64,000 nucleotides of DNA from contig NC_056425.1 in assembly GCF_905147365.1 (NCBI RefSeq), positions 9,555,501 to 9,619,500 of the forward strand. Reading direction: 5' to 3'. This stretch comes from Aricia agestis (taxonomy: Eukaryota; Arthropoda; Insecta; Lepidoptera; Lycaenidae). Made by a program: the position numbers and the translations under genes. Under the pieces are notes generated by a model. The model did no database searches. It saw only the letters and a list, made by a program, of their open reading frames with translations, and had not been told where the DNA came from. How positions within the stretch are numbered: position 1 is the stretch's first letter; each line of letters opens with the position of its first letter. Shown here piece after piece: positions 1-12,100 of this stretch.

Positions 1-1574
1 TCTTTTTAACCGAGACGCAGATATCATCTCCGAGTGACACATCATACCTTTCCCACCCAGGGTATTACCTCGAGCACTCCTTTCTACCCAAAGCTGGAGT
101 GTGTGTGTATATCAGAGATGATATCAGCTCTCGCCACCTCAGCAATCTTGAGGTCATGGACCTTTCAAACTTATGGCTTCGCATAGATTGTGACGACCAC
201 CCTCGCGTCTATGCGTGCCTATATAGGTCCCATAGTGGTGACCCCGAGACGGACCGACTCTTGGAGCACCTGCAAGCTGCTTCAGATTTTGTGCAGCAGC
301 AGATCCCATCCGCAGATATCATAATACTTGGCGACTTTAATGCCCACCACGCCGACTGGCTCAATTCCACTAAAACTGATCATGCGGGGAGATCTATCTG
401 CAACTTTGCCCTTGCGAACGACTTGACACAACTGGTTACTACGCCTACGCGAATCCCAGATGTGGATGGTCAGAATCCTTCCTTGTTAGACCTCCTACTG
501 ACCAGCCCTACACGTAGAAAATGGATCGCTGGCCCAGGACGCAAAAGACAAAGCCGATCTTCTGGGCAAGCTCTTTGCATCAAACTCGAGCCTGGATGAC
601 GGGGCGCAGAAACCGGCGACCATACCGCGATGCACGAGCGTCATGTCGGATATTCGGTTTCATCAGCGCTCAGTGGGAAAAGCCCTCTGTTCCCTTGATA
701 TCCAAAAGTCGAATGGGCCTGACGGAATCCCGCCTATTGTGTTGAAAAAGTATGCTCCAGAGTTCGCTCTGGTCTTGACTCCACTGGCATCGTCCCGGCT
801 TCCTGAAAGACAGCCTTGGTGCACCCGATCCCCAAAAAAGATGATCGCTCAAATCCTTCCAACTACAGACCAATCGCTATAACCTCTCTCTTCTCGAAGA
901 TAATGGAATCCATTATCAATAGCCAGCTTCTTCGATACTTGGACGGCCAGGGATTGCTAAGCGACAAACAATACGGGTTCCGTAAGGGTCGCTCGGCTGG
1001 TGATCTCTTGGCATACCTGACTCATCGTTGGGCTCAGGCAATTGAGTCGAAGGGAGAGGCATTGGCTGTTAGTTTGGACATTGCGAAGGCCTTTGATCGG
1101 GTTTGGCATAAAGCGCTGCTATCAAAGCTTCCATCATACGGGCTGCCCGAGAAATTATGTAAGTGGGTCACTAGTTTCTTAGCGGACAGAAGCATAAAGG
1201 TCGTAGTTGACGGCGAATGTTCAGAAACTCAGTCTGTTAATGCTGGTGTCCCTCAGGGCTATGTGCTATCGCCTACTCTATTCATACTGCATATACCATC
1301 CTCATCACCTTGATGAGTGGCAGTCTTCCACAGTGCGTTTTTCGCGTAACTTTCTACCGCGCACTGTAAAACTCTGGAATGAATTGTCACCAGCAGTATT
1401 TCCGGACCGATACGACCTGCAAACCTTCAAGAAAAGAGCGTATTCCCTCTTAAAAGGCCGGCAACGCATCTGCAGCTCTTCTGATGTTGCGAGTGTCCAT
1501 GGGCGACGGTAGTTGCTTACCATCAGATGACCCGTTTGCTCGTTTGCCCCCTTATTTAATAATTTAAAAAAAAA
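1..1574 (+). mobile_element. Degenerate non-LTR retrotransposon (LINE), EN and RT pieces
   Basis: Remnant of a Jockey/I-group LINE ORF2, cut by the window start. Positions 99-510 encode the C-terminal half of the APE endonuclease, with GDFNAHHADW and a later LLDLLLTSP motif. At about 510-540 the frame jumps to the thumb-proximal start of the reverse transcriptase (KSNGPDGIPP near 706-738). After another frameshift near 800-816 come NYRPIAITS, YGFRKGRS, LDIAKAFDRVWH and AGVPQG (to about 1260). The catalytic FADD box is missing: the sequence jumps at about 1290 to the C-terminal tail (FLPRTVKLWNELSPAVFP, about 1350-1405). It ends in a short A tract at 1564-1574. Frameshifts and an internal deletion make it dead. 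The exact clade cannot be set by eye. Confidence 0.88.
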
Positions 1575-1929
1575 ACGTATGTAAACGTAGGCAAATTTAA
1601 TTGGTTGTACCCAAAAAAAGAAGAAGAGAATGTGAAAGAGTGATGTATTTTTTTATTTTCCTAAAATTGTGTTATCTGGGTTTTTAATGTGTAATATTGG
1701 TAGGATATTAACCATTAAATAATCGTGCACAAGTGTGGGAAAGTGATGTAGTAACCAGAAACGTGCTCTTTTGTGTTCCATCAAAAGTTTCAGTAAAGCG
1801 TCCTACCACTTTACTGAATCGACCGACTTGACTTCTTGACTGTATTGACTTTATACTTAGACTTTGACTAAACTTTGGACCTGACTGACCTGACGATAAT
1901 ATATAAAAAATTGTATTAAAGAATATTGT
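1575..1929. other. Non-coding spacer
   Basis: AT-rich sequence after the LINE tail. I see no coding potential and no clear repeat boundary. Confidence 0.5.
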
Positions 1930-2660
1930 TTTCCCGCCATAATATTATACTCATAGACATAAGGCCGCCTCCCCATATAGACGAACGCGTCGGCCAACGC
2001 GTTGGCAGACGCGTTGGCGGTGCGCTTGCAGCGGCGTTTGTGAGTAATCCACACATAGGAAGGTCGTTCAGTATGCTTTGGATCGCGCCAATGTGCGGAT
2101 GGATTCGAAATGGATGTTAAGTCGCTAACAGCTGCAGCTGTATATTTATTCACAGCTTATAATTACTTTGTAAATGTGGACAAGAAAAAGTTTTTAAAGG
2201 TTATTCTCGAAATAAATAAATAAAAGGCGAGAAAACGTAACAAACAAAAAAATAAACTCACTTTTAAATAATATTTTATAATATTAAAATAATATAAGTA
2301 ATTATTTTATTACCTACCTACTTATTATTTATTTAATTATTACATATAAAAATTATTACATATTATTATAATTATCATAACTATAACTCCGGGCGATCTG
2401 ATCGCGCGGCCTATGTGTGGATGGAGCACGAAGCTTGCGACAAATGTCCTTTGATCTTTGCCGACATTTCCGACCCGCGCGGCAAGCTCGCAGACGCGTC
2501 GGCCAACGTCTAAATACCTACGGCCAACGCGCGAACGCCCGTTCTACACATTGGGCCAACGCGTCTGCCAACGCGTCGGCCAACGCGTTCGCCTATGTCG
2601 AGTGCCGGCATAATATATACTGTCGTATGATTATACTCGACACTGGCCATGGTTATAGCC
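1930..2660. repeat. Inverted-repeat element rich in CCAACGCGT-type motifs
   Basis: Left part (about 1970-2030) and right part (about 2490-2605) carry inverted copies of a GAACGCGTYGGCC / ACGCGTTGGCAGACG sequence arranged as several near-tandem 12-mers (GCCAACGCGTCG). The outer TATAATACTCATAG-like ends are also partly inverted. The open frames across it are by-products of the repeated, stop-poor 12-mers. Most likely a non-autonomous DNA element with tandem sub-terminal repeats. Confidence 0.6.
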
Positions 2661-3117
2661 GAAGTGCCATTATATGAAAAAAAAAAAGAAGAAGAAGAAA
2701 ATTTAAAAAATAATAAATATCGTTGATTTTATAATTTTGTTTTAGAATATTATTATTTTGTTGGGTTTTATCACTAGAATTAAAAACATTGAAGTAAAAA
2801 CGTTTTGTGGTTACACAACACGAAAACCTTTTTAAGGCCTTTATGGGTCAAGGCCTAGTTTTAGTTGTATTGGTAATGTCTTTTTATGTTTACAGTTTAC
2901 ACAGATAATTATTAGTGAGTTATATTTATTAGTGAGTTATAATACTGCGAAATAGTAAACAATAAATATAATAATAGCGTAATGTAACAATTGCATTTAA
3001 CGGATAGTAACGAAAGTGCAACAAACTTTTATGACAATAATACAATATGTTTTCAGGGATTTACTGCAATAAGCTGGGTTTACGTGGTGTACCTGAGTTG
3101 TAGGATCACTGAGCATA
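2661..3117 (+). other. Upstream region of SGF29
   Basis: AT-rich region before the SGF29 start codon at 3118. A TTTTCAG followed by GGATTTACTG at about 3049-3055 could be the acceptor of a 5' UTR intron. No TATA box or GC island is evident. Confidence 0.35.
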
Positions 3118-6100
3118 ATGCCTCTGACGGCTGATGTAGCAGCACAGCAAGTGCAGGTACACATTCTATTTACAGAAGACCTAATTTCACATTTCTCTAC
3201 ACTCCATAATCACATAAATGGCTTCCTAAATCTTTTCCTTATTATGTTTTCTTTTGAACTAAATTTTAGTTTCATTCTGTCATTTAAACTGCTTGAAAGC
3301 TAGGCCGCCTATTTGCGCTGAATTCCAAATTTTTTTGTTATATAGTTTACAGTACATCATGCATTTAAATTTCAGGAGCGTCTTAGATCTTTGCACAGAT
3401 TGATTTATGATATCGAAGCTGAGAGAGGTCGCAATGAACAGTGCATTGAGGCCATACTGCGAGCAGAAAAAGCTGCTGAGTCGTCACCATCCGCTGAAGA
3501 TTCTTCAGCTACTTCTCAACAGGTTAAATAGGTTTAGAATTGATTGTATGTTATTGAATGAAGTAGAGGTCGAATATCATAATATGGCTAGTGCATGTTT
3601 ATCTTCAAATGAATGCTTAAGAATTTAATTTGTTGTAAATTATAAAATATGTGTAGGGTCTACGAATAATAAAAACTAAGGAATCGTAACTCCCATACTA
3701 TTACCGTTTTAAATTTGGTTCCTTTTGATCTGTCATGTAATGTCAGCCTAGTACCGCTCAAGGTCACCTAAATATTGCAAATGTATTGAAATGTGTACCT
3801 AAGGTACACTTTTTTGACAAATATTGTGGAGCATGTTTTTTGACGGACTTACTTTTCCTTAGTTTTTATTATTCGTTGTGTAGGGTACACAATACTTTAT
3901 ATTACATCATAAACTTTTCGGCTAAGTTAAGACACCCAAATCGTCAAATGTTATGCTTTGAACGATATGGCGGTAATTAGGCAGCTAAATAGAATAATTC
4001 GATTTGGCCAGGCATATCGTGATCAGGCCAAGCTAAAAATTTATACAATAAAATTATAATATTTCCTAGAGGAGACTCACAGTTCAGCCTAAAAATCATA
4101 CATGTTAATAATAACTATATTGCATACAGCCTACACATCTAACATATCAGCCTTTAAGGTTGTGATGTTGGAACCTTTAATACAGCACTAGATCATTGAT
4201 GTGGAAATTGTAGATACTTAATAAAATTGTTACATATCTTTTGTAGCAAATGCAGCTTAAGAACTTATACAAGGCGGGACTGACAGCAGCTGAGCAGGAG
4301 GACAGGGTGCTGCGCAGTGCTCTGTCACGGATATATGAGATACGAGCTATCAAGAATGAAAGGAGGATTCAGGTATGAAAAGAAAGATAGATTTTTATTA
4401 GGGCATTACTTAAATGTAAACAAACATAAATCTATTAACTGATTCATTGCGGCACACATTTTTGAAAACTTTTAGTAGTGGCGGCATACAATTTTCTTGT
4501 GACACGTTAGCCATGTCATATGCCCTAGAAGTTGTATATGTCTCGCCATAGATATTGCAAACCTTTTGTAGGTCTCAAAGTTAGAAAAATGACAGCCCCA
4601 TTTTTTTCAATTCACAGAATATTCAGAAACGAAGCCTATAGGCTTATTCTACATGGAAAATTAAGAAGGTTTTGTCCAGACTAGAACCTTCTTACGTTTA
4701 ATTTGAGGGAGATACAATTGTGTTCCAAATGACACGGCTCCTGTGTCATACGCCACACGTTAAAAATATGTATCACACAGCTGCTGTGTCATATTAACCG
4801 ATTCAGTGCAGATGACACGAGTTCTGTGCACACAGTGTGTTAAATATAGTTATGAATTTGCCTGAGTGGTCAAAAGCACTTAAGAAGTAATGCTAAACTT
4901 CCCTTTTTTTACTGCATATACAGAATGTGCGTCCAAGATCCTACAACCTGAAACCTCTTACATTTTTGGCAAAATGTTTCCTGTTTATGATGGAATGGTA
5001 TTCGATCCTAGACGTTATATGGAGTTGTCGTTAAATGGAGATAAGAAAAATCAATACTTTTTTTGTCATTATACAGTGATTTTCTGTTCCTAACCATATT
5101 TACAGTTTGAAAGTTGTAACTATAACTGAGAATATTATGATAACAAATAGATATTAATAATCCATGACTCCTTATTATTAGTTAGGGACTAGGGTCTAAA
5201 AAAAATCTACACGTGCAATCAATCTCAATTTGTAAACAAAAGGACTAATTTCTTAGAAAGTTCTGTATGCATGATGCCGAAAGCCGAATTTGTTAATATG
5301 GTAACAAAATTATTGTAATTATAGTCTGTGCATATTTAATTATAGTCTGTGCATATTTAAGTTTGCGGGCTAGGATAACAATGCGACAAAAAAACGTACA
5401 CAGCTGTGCAGTTTTTACTAATTTTAGTAATTTTAAAAGGTACTTTTTATTGTTCAATTGTTGTAATGCTGACGTTATTGAGAGTGGGTGTGATGCTATG
5501 TAGAGTGTACCATATGGTAGACAAGCTAAACCAACCAAAGTCAATTGATTTCGACGCTTTAGAGAGTTTGTCGTTAAATAGAGTGACGTTACATGGAGTT
5601 TACACTGTATTTAACATCTCTAGGCTCGACACGCCGGTAACAAAGAGACTATCGGCTGCGGGGCTCTCATGAAAATGCTACTAAGTGCGGCCGCGACGCT
5701 GCCGCTACACGTGCGTCGCGCGGGCGAGCGCGCGCCCCCGCTGTGCGGCGCGGTGCCCGCCGACCCGCACCACGTGGCGCGCCCCGGAGACGCCGTAGCG
5801 GCTCTAGTGAGGGTGTCCGATAAGGAGGAGAACTGGATACTCGCTGAGGTCAATTGCATTGTTTATTTTATAAGTTTCGGTATATTGTCCTTAAATATAA
5901 TTATTTACATTGAAATTTTGCACAGTTATAGTTTATATGGTGAAAGAGTGCATCAAGCTAATATTAATATATTTTGAAATAGGGATGATGACAAGGTCAA
6001 AGATTAGCTAATATTGTTTATAAAATAAAGAAATCACGGTAAAAAATAAGTGTTCCCAAAATTTCAGCTTGATAGCATTTGTATTTTTTTGTTATGCGCC

Positions 6101-9100
6101 TTCAAATACAAATACAAATACAAAAGTCTTTATTCACCATGATAATTTTACAAACATTTTAACAAATAACGGTCCCCCAAACTAGGCGAGGCCTGTCCTA
6201 TGGGTGAGTTTAATTGAGTACAGTAACTTTAAATAATCCAACTCAAACCCGCGACAGTTTTGTGATTTTTGCTGTAAAAGATTTAGAATATCACCTGTTT
6301 ATAGATTGTATTGACGTCTTAACGGTATGAAAAAAATACAATGTACTGTTGAGAAAGTCGTCTATACAATGTTGGAATTACTTTTTACCACTTTAATATG
6401 AAATAGTTGAGTAAAAAAATATGTAACTCGGCAAAATTTTAGAGAAAATGGGCAAAGAATTGCTGTTAATTTCGGCAACTTGGAGCTGTAATTCATAAAA
6501 AGAAAGCGACAAAAATAATCTATACAGTGTGTAACAAAAATAAGTGATAATACTTTAGAGTGTGTACGTGTTCCTTGTAGAGAGTTCACTGTGAAAGTAG
6601 CAGCTCTGAAAGCCGACATTTTTTTTTTCACTTTTGTATGGGCAAGGGCCCGAGCGTCACGAGTTTCCCCATACAAAAGTGAAAAATTTTTTTGTGATTT
6701 CAGCGCTGCTACTTTCACAGTGAACTCTATACAAGGAACACGTACACACCCTAAAGTATTATAATTTTTTTTTGTTACACCCTGTAGATAAAATTCCATC
6801 CAATTCGAGAAAAAAAAAAAGAAAAGCAAATTGTGCCAAAAAACACGATTCAAAACAATTTAAATATCAAGGCTGCCTTGCGGCGAGTAATATAATGTGA
6901 GATTTAGGTTGTTTTGAATCGTGTTTTTTGGCACAATTTGATTTTTTTCTTTTTTCTCGAATTGGATAGAATTTTATCTATATACTTACATAGATTATTT
7001 CTGTCGTTTTCTTCAAAATTTCGGCAAAATTTCGTATACGGACTCTTAAGTGTCTTTCAATTACCGATAAGAAAAAAAAATAATCATCATGCCTATTATG
7101 CTTTTATCATATATTTTTTTAACAAATCAAACATTACACACACGACAACACACACACACACACTCGGAGATTTTGATTGACAAGCCTGCCCCTATACATA
7201 CGAATGTATAGGGGCAGGTCATAAAGTATACCTAGCGGAATAGAGCAACAATCTCGAGTTGTCAAATTAAACTGAAATTGGTTTCATCTGTGTGTAAAAA
7301 TATGTGTACGTATACACTTACACATGCATGATTGAACATGATTTCTATGAGATTCAATTGTCAACGTGCGCCACGTGCCGACTGGACGTCAAAAAAAGAG
7401 TGCTGCTGTCATGTATCACACGTCTCTTTTTACCACGCAGTGTTACTGATAGTGACATCTCTCTTGCCCAGGCCTTTGTTTCTCTTTTTCGCTAGGTATA
7501 TTAACTTTATGGGGCAGGTACTCTTTTTGTACTCTTTTATTTATGATTGTGAAATTGAAAATAGATTTAGTTTTTTTCATTGAATCTTAAATACTGTTAA
7601 GCGGGGAATTCACTACCGGGCTGCCCGCGGGCCGCCCGGCTGGCACAAGTCTGCCGCTTGCCCCTATTGAACACACACTGTAGAACAGGCAAGTCAGTCG
7701 AATAGATAGAGGACTGCAGCTCGGTCGTGGACTCATGGACTCGATCTTCTTTGTAACAAATGATAGATCAGCATCGGCATTGATTTCTTTGGATTTTTCA
7801 ATAAGTTCGTTGTATAGCAGCATTACGTAGATCGGTGTTCATGTAATCCTTGCTTTTAACTTTCTACAAACAAGGATACGACCAGTAAATGGAAATAAAC
7901 GAATGTCAAAATTGTTTCTGTTCCCTCATTCCTAAGTTTAGTGTTTGTATTGTTTACAATAATATTTTTTAAAATAATATTTTATGTGCACTCCAGTCAC
8001 TCTCCAGTCGCTCTCCAGGGCGCGAATGACGACGGGCCGCCCGTCGCGACCATTCATGTTCAGACTTGCCCGTGCCCGCGCGGGAAAAATGCGATCTCGC
8101 GGGCAGGCTGCGGGCACGGGCCAACGGGCATGTCTGTGCCCGTACCTAGGAATTGACGAGCAGACATGCGACAGACCTGCCTGTGACGGGCGGCCCGTAG
8201 CGGGCGGCCCGGTAGTCAATTCCCCGCTTAGACAATTATTACACGGCCAGTCTGTCATCATTTCACTTTATTAATCTGAAACTCGCAGGAATTATGTTTA
8301 AAAATAATAAAGTCAATATTTTGACAATAGAATATCAATAGAAAAGCATTGAAATTTGAAACATTTATTTTAATTTTTTATTTCGATCGACGATCTCTAG
8401 TTGGACATTAATTAATTAATATGTTACTCACTACTCACTAGTCACTGATGTCACTCACTCACCAGTGGCACACCAATACAATAAGGCGTCGGATGACGTC
8501 ATCAGCAATGACCAGGGGCCGTACCACGAAACCGTTTTTAATTCTCAAACAATCGTACGAGAATGCCGGGTCCTACTCTAACAACGTCTTTTCACGTTTG
8601 TTAGAGTAGGACGCGGCATTCTCGTACGATTGTTTGAGTCTCAAGACGGTTTCGTGGTACGGCCCCTGTATACTGGGCTTTATTTAAAAACCTAGGCTTT
8701 AATACTCATGAGATGAATAAAAAATTGGTACAATATGTTATTTGAACCAGTTGTAGTAGTCATAAATCGTACGAGAATGCCGGGTCCTACTCTAACAACG
8801 TCTTTTCACGTTTGTTAGAGTAGGACGCGGCATTCTCGTACGATTGTTTGAGTCTCAAGACGGTTTCGTGGTACGGCCCCTGTATACTGGGCTTTATTTA
8901 AAAACCTAGGCTTTAATACTCATGAGATGAATAAAAAATTGGTACAATATGTTATTTGAACCAGTTGTAGTAGTCATAAATGTGTTGATTAAACAGTCTT
9001 ACGGACTACCAAAGATTGGTTTCCGCCTGAATACTGTACTAAAAATAAAATATAATATTGTTACAGGTGGTATCCTGGCTCCCAGCACAAGGCAAATATG

Positions 9101-12100
9101 AAGTGGACGATATAGACGAGGAGCAGAAGAACAGGCACGTGCTCAGCAAACGCCGCGTGGTGCCCCTGCCGCTAATGCGAGCCGACCCTCGCACCGACGA
9201 GGGCGCCCTCTTCCCTAAGGGCGCACTAGTTATGGCCCTGTACCCGCAGACGACCTGCTTCTATAGGGCCGTGGTGAACCGACTGCCGACTACCGCGGCG
9301 GACCCGTATGAGGTTTTGTTTGAGGTGAGGGAATATCCATACTGCGGGGCTAAATGGTCGCTTTGAAGAATCATGATATAAATCATAATATGATTCATTT
9401 TTCTAAAATCGCAAAATGCAACTCTGCTTGCAATTCATTTCTGTATTTTTGTACTGATTTGACATTTGTGAGTTTGACAGTTTTGACAATTCATTTGCTG
9501 AATTGATTGAGAGGAATTTCTAAATGTGACCATTTTAGCCCCGCTGATAATATTATAAACTAGACATTCCGCGCGGCTTCGCCCGCGTAAATTAGATAAT
9601 TCACAGACAAATTGGTCCACAAAAAATAGCCTATGATCCTTCACGTGGTCTATTTCTTATCTGTGTTAAAATAAGTCCTTTCAAATAATTTTCCCCAGTT
9701 TTTTCCACATTTTCCTCTATTTCTTCACTCATATTAGACTTGGCGTGATAAAATATAGCCTACTAGTTGTTGCCCGCGACTTCGTCCGCGTGGACTTCAG
9801 TTTATAGCGCGCGATGTCAACAAAATTGGTGTCAAAAGCTTTTATAAAAAAAACCCTGGTACCCCTTTTTAACGTTGTTCGTGGCGGCCGAAAAGGAAGA
9901 TCTTCCGACCGAGAGAGATAGCATGCTCGGTCAGGCCGAAGCCCCGCTGACGTCATTTCAGACGTTGTATATATCTTGCCGTTCTCCGAAACTTCGATAG
10001 CGCGATGCAGGAATGTTAGGCGAATTGTGGGTACCGCCACATCACTCCCCCCCGAAGACCTGTGGTATTCTTCGATGCGCTTGTGTTGTCAGATGTAGTC
10101 CGAAGCTACGCGTGCAATGACCAGGAGAGGGACCCCGTGCTCTGCTTGCTGACCGGTCGTTGTAGCCTATGGCTGCCCCGTTCAAGCCAGACGCGGGTTC
10201 GACCGGCGCGGACCTCCAACGCGGCTTATGGTCGAGGCGACCCGGTTATGCTTGATGTCTGCTGACGTGGTGCGGAGGGGCGGGGAGTGTTGATGATGAT
10301 TGATGTCCAGAAGGATGCGTGTTCTTGTCGGTGGTCACCAATTTAGCGTTGTTCGTGGCGGCCGAAAAGGAAGATCTTCCGACCGAGAGAGATAGCATGC
10401 TCGGTCAGGCCGAAGCCCCGCTGACGTCATTTCAGACGTTGTATATATCTTGCCGTTCTCCGAAACTTCGATAGCGCGATGCAGGAATGTTAGGCGAATT
10501 GTGGGTACCGCCACACCTTAAATCAAAACAGCTGTGCAGTGTGCACATAATATTTCAATTTTTAAAATAAACTTTATGCCAAATTTTTAAGCTTATTTAG
10601 CCCCACAATTACACAACTTTACCCATAAACTATTTATCATTGATAGGTTTAAGGTTACGTCACTGCATAGATATTAGATAAAGTACTGATTTATTAAATA
10701 ACGTAAAAAAGAAATAACAATCGAAAAAACTGAATGTGAGATAATATCACCTCTTATAGAAATACTTTTGGGCAAGCGTTAACGCGATGTAGGAGCCGCA
10801 CGGCGCCATCTATTATGAATTTTTGGAACTAACTTAATTTGAACAAATTTACGTATTTTCACCCCCTAACAACGTTTTTTTCCAGTAAAAAAGTAGCCTA
10901 TGTCCTTTCTCAGGCTTTAGACTATCTGTATACAAAATTTCATTACAATCGGTTCGGTAGTTTTGGCGTGAAAGCGAGACAGACAGACAGAGATACTTTC
11001 GCATTTATAATATTAGTATAGATAGCCTTCCTCGATAAATGGGCTATCTAACACTGAAAGAATTTTTCAAATCTTACCAGTAGTTTCTGAGATTATCGCG
11101 TTCAAACAAATAAACAAACTCTTCCGCTTTATAATATTAAGTATATAGTGCGTGCCTATATATGCGAAAGTGCCTGTCAGTTACCTCCTCTCGTTAAAAA
11201 CATATTGTATTGCAATTGCGTGTAAAGTCGTGTCTCAAGTGAGCGAGAGCGATAGGTTTACTTCGTCTTGCGAAAACTTTTTTTAATTAATATTTTATTT
11301 AAGGAGTTTTGTCGGTGACTGTCAATGCCACCCCCATAAAGCTTATAAGTGAAAACTTAAATGTTATCTACTAATTGTAAAATTACTGTAATTTTTGCAA
11401 GCTGTAAGTTTTCTGAATAAAATTATATAATGTTATTGCTAAAGTTCTAAAGGTGTGTATTACGTTTGCAGGACTCGTCGTACGCGGACGGGTACTCGCC
11501 GCCCGAGCGTGTAGCACAACGATACGTCATCGCCATCAAAGAGGGAAAGGTGAGCTTTCACTTTTCAGTTTTCCCCATAAAGTTAATATACCTAGCGGAA
11601 TAGAGAAACAAAGGCCTGAGCAAGAGAGATGTCACTATTAGTAACACTGCGTGGTAAAAAGAGACTGTGACACATGACAGCAGCACTCTTTTTTTGAGGT
11701 CCAGTCGGCACGTGCCGCACGTCGACAATTTTATCTCATAGAAATTATGTTCAATCATGCTTGTGTAAGTGTATACGTGCACATATTTTTACACACAAAT
11801 GAAATCAATTTCGGTTTCGTTTGACAGCTCGAGATTGTTGCTCTATTCCGCTAGGTATATTAACTTTATGGTTTTCCCTAATCGAAAAAGTTGTTTATTG
11901 TTGGTTACAACTTACACGTCAAATTGCTTTGCCATGACATGACTTTGACATGCGCAATAAGTCTATGATATGTCCGACAAAGGCAAGTAGACCTTAGTGG
12001 GCCCCTAGACGAACAATTTTATTGTGCAATATCAATAAATAATATTATTGAACAATTTATTTGACAATAAGATTGAAAGGCGGCTTATTAGCTGCTTCGA

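Larger units (their letters stand above)
7100..8275 (+). repeat. Family 'E' repeat copy hosting two nested MITEs
   Basis: Shares TTGACAAGCCTG, CTCTTTTATTTATGATTG and ACGGCCAGTCTG segments with copies at 31320-31740 and 47605-51350. Removing the MITEs at 7220-7511 and 7600-8228 restores continuity with those copies. Confidence 0.7.

Noticed and set aside
6362..6853. 163-codon minus-strand open frame
   Set aside because: Runs through a foldback arm and a MITE; its mirror image occurs on the other arm.
7984..8274. GC-rich frames around 8.0-8.3 kb
   Set aside because: Lie within a MITE with palindromic GC blocks; no protein motif.
9868..10515. A complete retrovirus-like element
   Set aside because: Only about 300 bp between the LTRs, with no gag, pol or env sequence.
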